A program made the translations under genes and the position numbers. Shown here in pieces: positions 7,631-11,380 of a stretch of 11,380 bases of DNA. Numbering within the stretch: the stretch's first letter is position 1; every line of letters starts with the position of its first letter. Below the pieces are notes generated by a model that saw nothing but the letters and a program-made list of their open reading frames with translations, was not told the origin of the DNA and ran no database searches. The stretch comes from Thermodesulfobacteriota bacterium (lineage in GTDB: Bacteria; Desulfobacterota_D; UBA1144; Nemesobacterales; UBA2774), in contig JBCCIH010000060.1 of NCBI GenBank assembly GCA_039028315.1, forward strand, positions 1 to 11,380. Direction: 5' to 3'.

Positions 7631-7671
7631 AAAAAAAATGGCTGGTTAGACTTTTTGTCTAAACCAGCCAT
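7631..7671 (-). terminator. Rho-independent terminator of the Fe-S carrier operon
   Basis: Read on the minus strand, a 15-base arm (7671-7657) and a 14-base arm (7651-7638) pair with a single bulged base around a five-base A loop (7652-7656), followed by a run of T residues (7638-7631). The stem includes a GC-containing GGCTGG/CCAGCC core. It begins 21 bases after the stop of the Fe-S carrier gene, so it should end that operon. On the plus strand there is no T-run directly after the stem, so it is one-directional. Confidence 0.9.
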
Positions 7672-7692
7672 CTAATTTTAAATTGCTATTTT

Positions 7693-8016
7693 TTATGCGG
7701 TAAATGACTGTCCGCAACCACAGGATCCGGTTGCATTGGGGTTGCTAATTGCGAAACCTGTACCATCAAGACCATCAGTGTAATCAAGTACTCCGCCATT
7801 TAGGTAAGGTGCGCTTAGTTCATCAATTGCTACTTTAATCCCATCTCTTTCAATAATTTTATCAGACTTCTCTATTTCGTCGTCAAATCCCATTTCATAT
7901 GAAAATCCTGAACAACCGCCAGGCACTACCCTAACGCGTAGCACTGCCTCAGGTAAATTCTCATCAGCTAATAGTTTTTTAATCTCGTCAGCCGCTTTAG
8001 TAGTTACAGTAAACAT
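7693..8016 (-). CDS. A-type iron-sulfur carrier protein (IscA/ErpA/HesB family)
   Basis: A 107-residue cytoplasmic protein that binds iron or a [2Fe-2S]/[4Fe-4S] cluster and hands it to apo-proteins. The three invariant cysteines are present: C35 in GGCSGFSYEMGFDDE, and C99 and C101 in the terminal SCGCGQSF motif. Its length and the LNGGVLDYTDGLDGTGFAISNPNA segment match the family throughout. The ATG is fixed by GGGAGGT (8025-8031) eight bases upstream. It is the last gene of a three-gene minus-strand run, 23 bases after the DUF4149 gene, and a strong terminator follows. Client proteins could include Fe-S enzymes such as the NuoI encoded in this window, but that is inference. ErpA, IscA and SufA cannot be separated by eye, so no symbol is given. 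Confidence 0.93.
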   Translation of the reverse strand: MFTVTTKAADEIKKLLADENLPEAVLRVRVVPGGCSGFSYEMGFDDEIEKSDKIIERDGIKVAIDELSAPYLNGGVLDYTDGLDGTGFAISNPNATGSCGCGQSFTA

Positions 8017-8024
8017 TAATAACT

Positions 8025-8031
8025 ACCTCCC
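8025..8031 (-). promoter_or_regulatory. Ribosome binding site of the Fe-S carrier gene
   Basis: Minus-strand GGGAGGT lies eight bases before the ATG at 8016. It is the strongest Shine-Dalgarno site in this operon and suggests the last gene is translated more efficiently than the two before it. Confidence 0.75.
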
Positions 8032-8039
8032 TTTATTAA

Positions 8040-8525
8040 TTATTCCCTATTAGTATATGCACTAAGCAGTAGTAAGGCAATGCCTAAAATGAAAATTGCA
8101 GAGTTTGTGATCGCCGAAGTCCTATGTAAGCCTCTGAATTTATTATGTAAATTTGTGTATTCGGGCCCCCCTTCCCCAACCGCCCTCATCTGTGTTCTAA
8201 CCTCATGAGCCTGGGGCCTGTTTATTTCCCCTGCATATACAGCGAGTCCGATCATAACTACTATAGCTCCAATCTTAACTGCATTTAACAGATTAGATAG
8301 ATGGTTGTCTAGATAAATTAAAGCAATAGAGCTGACTAGCAAAACTGTCCCACAAACGTATGCTAGCATGTAATATTTTGGAAAGATCTCTGAAACCACA
8401 TCTCCGGCCTGCTCTCTTTGCAGCACTTTAAATATGCTGGGCGCAGCAATCATTGCTAAAAAGAAAATACTGCCGACCCACAAACTTAGCGATAAGGTGT
8501 ATAGAAACTTAAGAGCAGTAATCAT
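8040..8525 (-). CDS. DUF4149-type four-helix integral membrane protein
   Basis: A 161-residue inner-membrane protein with four predicted helices at about residues 3-27, 52-71, 81-98 and 137-156. The order of motifs matches the DUF4149 (TMEM205-like) family: L-W-V-G-S-I-F-F in helix 1 with A-A-P-S-I-F after it, FPKYY before helix 2, the AGEINRPQAHEVR loop, and KFRGLHRTSAITN leading into helix 4. The polar loop of about 40 residues between helices 3 and 4 carries conserved-looking Arg, His and Glu. The biochemical role of the family is not established. The ATG is two bases after the stop of the upstream secreted-protein gene, so translational coupling is likely; a separate strong ribosome site is not seen. 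Family recognition is by motif memory, so a related small membrane family remains possible. Confidence 0.75.
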   Translation of the reverse strand: MITALKFLYTLSLSLWVGSIFFLAMIAAPSIFKVLQREQAGDVVSEIFPKYYMLAYVCGTVLLVSSIALIYLDNHLSNLLNAVKIGAIVVMIGLAVYAGEINRPQAHEVRTQMRAVGEGGPEYTNLHNKFRGLHRTSAITNSAIFILGIALLLLSAYTNRE

Positions 8526-8527
8526 TT

Positions 8528-8962
8528 TTAATTAAATGTGCACTCCTGAATTGTTATTGTGCACTGTTTAGATTCACTCTCAAAAAATGAGGCCGTCATA
8601 GACTTAAATGTACCCTCAATATTTACAGTGCTTCCTTTAGTGGTATCCAAAATTCCTTTTTGATCCGGAGCATTGCAAAAACACTGAACTACCCTTTGGC
8701 TCTTGGTCACAAATTCAACTGTAAATGTTCCTTCGGGAGCATCGGAGCAAAGAGAATGGATTTTTCTTGTCATGTTTGTCTCAAGAGTTGTTTGTACAAG
8801 TTTGTCTTTATAAAGATCATCCCCAGTCATAGGCTCGTCCATATTGGACTCGCAAATTTCATCAATTGATATTTTTTTGGCATCTCCAGCATGGGCAAGA
8901 CTCATAATTGATAATAATGAAAAAATAAAAGCGCTTAAAATCATGATAGAAGTTTTAGTCAT
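8528..8962 (-). CDS. Small secreted or periplasmic cysteine-rich protein, unknown function
   Basis: I do not recognise this 144-residue protein. A clear signal peptide covers residues 1-25 (hydrophobic core IMILSAFIFSLLSIMS, cleavage most likely after AHA), so the mature protein is exported. The mature part has six cysteines (37, 72, 94, 96, 134, 141), including a CFC motif at 94-96, compatible with disulfides or metal binding in the periplasm. The alternation of short polar strands and a K-G-S-T-V-N-I-E-G-T-F turn near residues 109-118 looks like a small beta barrel of OB-fold style, but this is a weak impression. It is the first gene of the operon with the DUF4149 protein and the Fe-S carrier. 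The ATG is preceded by GGGGGA about five bases upstream. An internal ATG at codon 7 is possible but would shorten the signal peptide. Confidence 0.72.
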   Translation of the reverse strand: MTKTSIMILSAFIFSLLSIMSLAHAGDAKKISIDEICESNMDEPMTGDDLYKDKLVQTTLETNMTRKIHSLCSDAPEGTFTVEFVTKSQRVVQCFCNAPDQKGILDTTKGSTVNIEGTFKSMTASFFESESKQCTITIQECTFN

Positions 8963-9010
8963 AGTTCCCCCTTACAAAAAATATGTTTTAAGTATCAAAA
9001 TCGCATTTTT

Positions 9011-9016
9011 ATTATA
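9011..9016 (-). promoter_or_regulatory. Possible -10 element for the secreted protein / DUF4149 / Fe-S carrier operon
   Basis: Minus-strand TATAAT is a perfect -10 about 49 bases before the ATG at 8962. No good -35 lies at normal spacing (that position reads TCTTAT or similar and overlaps an inverted repeat), so an activator may be needed or the site may be chance in AT-rich sequence. Confidence 0.35.
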
Positions 9017-9034
9017 ACAGGTGCTGGTCAAAAA

Positions 9035-9056
9035 TAAGAGATATTGTTTTCTCTTA
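9035..9056. repeat. Small perfect inverted repeat in the divergent intergenic region
   Basis: TAAGAGA (9035-9041) and TCTCTTA (9050-9056) form a perfect seven-base dyad with an eight-base spacer. It lies where the -35 of the minus-strand operon would fall and upstream of the plus-strand peptidase gene. The size suits a dimeric regulator site, but a dyad this short can occur by chance. Confidence 0.35.
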
Positions 9057-9113
9057 GCCTGATACAACTGGCTCACTTGATATTTAGATCAGTCCTTGTG
9101 TATATTTTTTCTA

Positions 9114-10247
9114 ATGAAGAAGGACACTTTGTTAATTATAGATACATCTGAAGGTAATGCTGATTTACTCTATAGAACCAACTTTTTTGTCCCCGACCCC
9201 GTTGTGTATATTGAGCACAAGGGTGAGAAAATACTTTTATTAAGTGACCTTGAGATAGATAGGGGGAAGAGCGAGGCAACAGTAGATAGGGTTTTATCGC
9301 TATCTGAATACCAAAATAAATTAGCATCAAAGAAACGAAAGCGTATCAGATTTATCGATATCATAGATGTAGTGCTCAAAGATCTTAAGATTAAAAGAGC
9401 ACTAGTTCCGGGGATGTTCCCCGCTAAGTATTCTGATGAATTAAGAAAACGCGGATATAACATAAAAGTTTCAGAAGATGAGCCGTTTTTTAAAGAAAGA
9501 CTTATAAAAGCTCCTAAGGAGATTGCCTCTTTAAAAGACGCTCTTCGAAAAACTGCACGAGCTATGGATCTTGCCGTAAGAATCGTGGCTTCTTCAGAGA
9601 TCAAACGAAACAAGCTCTATTTAAATGGACAGGTGCTAACATCTGAAAAAATTAAGGGCGAGATTAATGCCGAGTTATCAAGAATGGGCTATAACGCATC
9701 ACACACAATTGTTGCCTCAGGTATTCATTCCTCGATGCCCCATCATAGTGGAGAGGGACCGGTTTTTGCCGATAAGCCTTTGATCATAGACATTTTCCCA
9801 AGGTCTCAGGAGACAGGTTATTTCGGAGACATGACCAGAACTGTTATCAGAGGCGAGCCTTCGGAGAAGCTTATCAAGATGTATAACACAGTACTTAATG
9901 GTCAGAAGCTTGGCATAAGCCTGATAAAAGATGGGGTCAAATCAAAAGACGTTCATACTGCAATAGTGGACTACTTTAATGAATGCGGGTTTGAAACCGG
10001 AAATATAAACGGCAGACAGCAGGGATTCATACACTCCACAGGCCACGGTCTTGGTCTTGAGATTCATGAGCCACCAAGAATAGGAATGGGAGATGAGGTG
10101 CTCAGGGAAGGGAACGTGGTTACTGTTGAGCCTGGCTTATACTATGAGAAAATTGGCGGGATCAGAATCGAAGATGTTGTAGTTGTCGAAAAGAAAGGTT
10201 GTACCAATCTAACCAAATATCCCAAAAGATTTAGGGTTAAAGTTTAA
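9114..10247 (+). CDS. M24 family metallopeptidase (Xaa-Pro peptidase type)
   Basis: A creatinase/prolidase-like protein that should cleave Xaa-Pro bonds in peptides with a dinuclear metal site. Counted from the ATG at 9114 (377 residues), the five expected metal ligands are present: D226 (IIDIFPR), D239 (GDMTRT), H311 (STGHGLGLEIHEPP), E339 (VTVEPGLYY) and E353 (GGIRIEDVVVV). Residues 1-130 form the usual creatinase-like N-terminal domain and about 140-377 the pita-bread catalytic domain. No signal peptide is seen, so it should be cytoplasmic. A TTG at 9096 in frame would add six residues, but ATG-AAG-AAG fits better; neither has a convincing ribosome site. It is followed by mazG in the same direction with a 110-base gap. 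The class is secure; exact substrate (prolidase versus aminopeptidase P) is not decided. Confidence 0.9.
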   Translation: MKKDTLLIIDTSEGNADLLYRTNFFVPDPVVYIEHKGEKILLLSDLEIDRGKSEATVDRVLSLSEYQNKLASKKRKRIRFIDIIDVVLKDLKIKRALVPGMFPAKYSDELRKRGYNIKVSEDEPFFKERLIKAPKEIASLKDALRKTARAMDLAVRIVASSEIKRNKLYLNGQVLTSEKIKGEINAELSRMGYNASHTIVASGIHSSMPHHSGEGPVFADKPLIIDIFPRSQETGYFGDMTRTVIRGEPSEKLIKMYNTVLNGQKLGISLIKDGVKSKDVHTAIVDYFNECGFETGNINGRQQGFIHSTGHGLGLEIHEPPRIGMGDEVLREGNVVTVEPGLYYEKIGGIRIEDVVVVEKKGCTNLTKYPKRFRVKV

Positions 10248-10347
10248 ATGTCTCGCTTGTAATATTGCTTTTATATTTCTTAAACATAAATATTCCTATT
10301 ACTGTGTATTCTTACATAAGTATCCATAAATTACTTAAACCGAAGTT

Positions 10348-10352
10348 AGGAG
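10348..10352 (+). promoter_or_regulatory. Ribosome binding site that fixes the mazG start
   Basis: AGGAG five bases before the ATG at 10358. This is far better than anything before the in-frame TTG at 10265 and shows that the 31-codon upstream extension is not translated as part of MazG. Confidence 0.8.
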
Positions 10353-10357
10353 ATAAA

Positions 10358-11128
10358 ATGAAAAAGAATTTTGATGATCTCGTCGAGCTATCAAGATATC
10401 TGAGGAGCCCACAGGGCTGTCCATGGGACAGAGAGCAGTCATTAGAAACCGTAACACCATACATAATCGAAGAAGCATACGAAGTTGTACAGGCAATAGA
10501 GCTTAAGGACAAAGATGAAATAATTGAAGAGTTGGGTGATCTATTTTTTCAGGTAATTTTTGCATCCCAAATCGCATCAGAAGACGGAGAGTTTGATATA
10601 TCTGATGTTATTGACAGACTTCACAACAAACTGGTCCGTAGACACCCTCATGTGTTTGGGGATGAAAAAGCAAAAGACGCTGATGAAGCAATAAAGACCT
10701 GGCATAAACAAAAATTAAAGGAAAAAACCAGGAAACGCAGACTACTTGAAATACCTCAAACAATGCCTTCACTTCTAAGAGCTCACAGAGTGTCTGAAAA
10801 AGCTTCACAAGTAGGCTTTGATTGGCAAAACGCAGGAGAAGTTCTTCCCAAAGTTAAAGAAGAACTTGCAGAGCTAGAGGTAGAGATAGAAAATAATAAT
10901 AAAGAAGCAATTGAAAAAGAATGGGGTGATCTTGTTTTTTCACTCGTTAATTTGGGACGGCATCTAAAACTCGACTCTGAAAAATCGGCCCATAGAGCAA
11001 TAGATAGTTTTATTGGCAGGTTTAGTAAAGTTGAGGACAAAGCTTCAGAGCAAGGAAAGGAATTATCAGAGCTTACGTTAGCAGAAATGGACGAACTGTG
11101 GGACGAAGTGAAAAAAGAAAGGGATTAA
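10358..11128 (+). CDS. mazG: Nucleoside triphosphate pyrophosphohydrolase MazG
   Basis: MazG hydrolyses (d)NTPs to the monophosphates and pyrophosphate, clearing aberrant nucleotides and, in E. coli, affecting ppGpp levels. At 256 residues it has the full two-domain form. The N-terminal all-alpha domain shows L-R-S-P-Q-G-C-P-W-D-R-E-Q (15-27), the E38-E-x-x-E42 magnesium motif and E57-E-L-G-D61 followed by LFFQVIF. W-H-K-Q-K-L-K-E at 115-122 and the MPSLLRAHRVSEKASQVGFDW linker motif lead into the second domain, which repeats the E-E-L-A-E-L and K-E-W-G-D-L-V-F pattern (168-194) carrying the main catalytic metal site in E. coli MazG. No mazE/mazF toxin-antitoxin genes adjoin it. Its stop overlaps that of the convergent gene on the right. 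The start rests on the AGGAG site and on MKKNFDDLVELSRYLR aligning with the family N-terminus. Confidence 0.95.
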   Translation: MKKNFDDLVELSRYLRSPQGCPWDREQSLETVTPYIIEEAYEVVQAIELKDKDEIIEELGDLFFQVIFASQIASEDGEFDISDVIDRLHNKLVRRHPHVFGDEKAKDADEAIKTWHKQKLKEKTRKRRLLEIPQTMPSLLRAHRVSEKASQVGFDWQNAGEVLPKVKEELAELEVEIENNNKEAIEKEWGDLVFSLVNLGRHLKLDSEKSAHRAIDSFIGRFSKVEDKASEQGKELSELTLAEMDELWDEVKKERD

Positions 11129-11380
11129 TCATCAATCAGCATGCTGACTAGCTTGTATCCTTCCGGCACGAATATGTCGGATGTGCTTGCCGAGCGTTCA
11201 GTATAGACAAATTCTTCATTTTTAACGCTCTCATCTGCTGAGTTATATATGGCAAATGGAACCGGCTCATTAATATGAGTTCTAATATCTATAGGGGTTG
11301 GGTGATCTGACATAACTAGAATTTTATAATCTCCAAACTTCTTTATGCCATCCAGTACTCTGCCCACGACCCTGCCGTCA
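11125..11380 (-). CDS. apgM: 2,3-bisphosphoglycerate-independent phosphoglycerate mutase, archaeal type, C-terminal end (5' part outside window)
   Basis: The last 84 or so codons of a protein that runs off the right edge; the open frame continues to base 11380 with D-G-R-V-V-G-R-V. The motif S-D-H-P-T-P-I-D-I-R-T-H followed by E-P-V-P-F-A-I-Y is the C-terminal signature of ApgM, a member of the alkaline phosphatase superfamily, in which the Asp-His pair of the DHPTP motif supplies metal ligands. The enzyme interconverts 3- and 2-phosphoglycerate in glycolysis and gluconeogenesis without a 2,3-bisphosphoglycerate cofactor. ApgM is typical of archaea and also of several deep or delta-like bacterial groups, which helps place the host. 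Full length in the family is about 400 residues. The stop overlaps the mazG stop, so the two transcripts converge. Confidence 0.85.
   Translation of the reverse strand, partial: DGRVVGRVLDGIKKFGDYKILVMSDHPTPIDIRTHINEPVPFAIYNSADESVKNEEFVYTERSASTSDIFVPEGYKLVSMLIDD

Noticed and set aside
7631..7671. Long hairpin considered as a riboswitch or plus-strand regulatory RNA
   Set aside because: The T-run occurs only on the minus-strand reading, directly after an operon end, which is the plain signature of an intrinsic terminator.
9096..9113. TTG start six codons upstream of the M24 peptidase ATG
   Set aside because: Rare start codon, no ribosome site, and the added residues do not belong to the family; the ATG at 9114 is preferred, though not proved.
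8963..9113. 151-base divergent gap searched for tRNA or small RNA genes
   Set aside because: No cloverleaf, no GC-rich structure and no terminator-like stem with a T-run; only the -10 element and the short dyad stand out.
9170..9613. Open frame of 147 codons antisense to the M24 peptidase gene
   Set aside because: The sense frame has conserved domain structure through this stretch; the antisense product has serine- and leucine-rich shadow composition.
10265..10357. In-frame 31-codon extension at the 5' end of mazG starting at a TTG
   Set aside because: It has no ribosome site, is hydrophobic and unlike MazG, and the ATG at 10358 with AGGAG matches the family start.
10364..11128. mazG as part of a mazEF-type toxin-antitoxin locus
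   Set aside because: No mazE or mazF reading frame is adjacent; neighbours are a peptidase gene and a glycolytic gene.

Overview
This is a gene-dense bacterial window, AT-leaning by eye, with ten complete protein genes and two genes cut by its edges. I see no rRNA, tRNA, insertion sequence, prophage or CRISPR array, and no gap between genes exceeds about 150 bases. The gene content suggests an uncultured Gram-negative-type, probably aerobic or respiring free-living bacterium: recycling of anhydro-muropeptides, a NuoI subunit of complex I, an A-type Fe-S carrier, and an archaeal-type cofactor-independent phosphoglycerate mutase as found in some Deltaproteobacteria-like and candidate-phylum lineages. 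A marine lineage such as Candidatus Dadabacteria would fit, but that is a low-confidence guess from gene style only.

Layout. Bases 1-3923 (+) hold a peptidoglycan-recycling cluster: the 3' end of anmK, a two-domain NagZ, and a sodium:solute symporter, closely spaced and in one direction. NagZ releases 1,6-anhydro-MurNAc and AnmK phosphorylates it to MurNAc-6-phosphate. The symporter is a candidate importer of a wall-derived sugar or muropeptide. A lone nuoI (3987-4622, +) follows, with none of its usual complex I partners beside it. It runs tail to tail into a minus-strand pair. That pair is a luciferase-like flavin oxidoreductase (7544-6519) and a 601-residue acetyl-CoA carboxylase carboxyltransferase (6450-4645). 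The carboxyltransferase fuses an alpha (AccA-like) half to a beta (AccD-like) half in the reverse of the usual order.

A strong intrinsic terminator (7631-7671) and a good sigma70-like promoter (7594-7623) stand back to back upstream of the oxidoreductase. They separate it from a second minus-strand operon (8962-7693): a small secreted cysteine-rich protein, a DUF4149-type four-helix membrane protein and an IscA/ErpA-type Fe-S carrier. A 151-base divergent region with a small inverted repeat separates this operon from plus-strand genes for an M24 (Xaa-Pro type) peptidase and MazG. mazG converges on, and its stop codon overlaps that of, the 3' end of an ApgM-type phosphoglycerate mutase at the right edge.

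Most of the region is housekeeping. The most unusual item is the permuted AccA-AccD fusion, whose zinc ribbon has an enlarged first knuckle and whose alpha half has lost hallmark motifs. The anmK-nagZ-symporter cluster and the orphan nuoI are the next points of interest. I found no evidence for a defence system or a wholly new system here.
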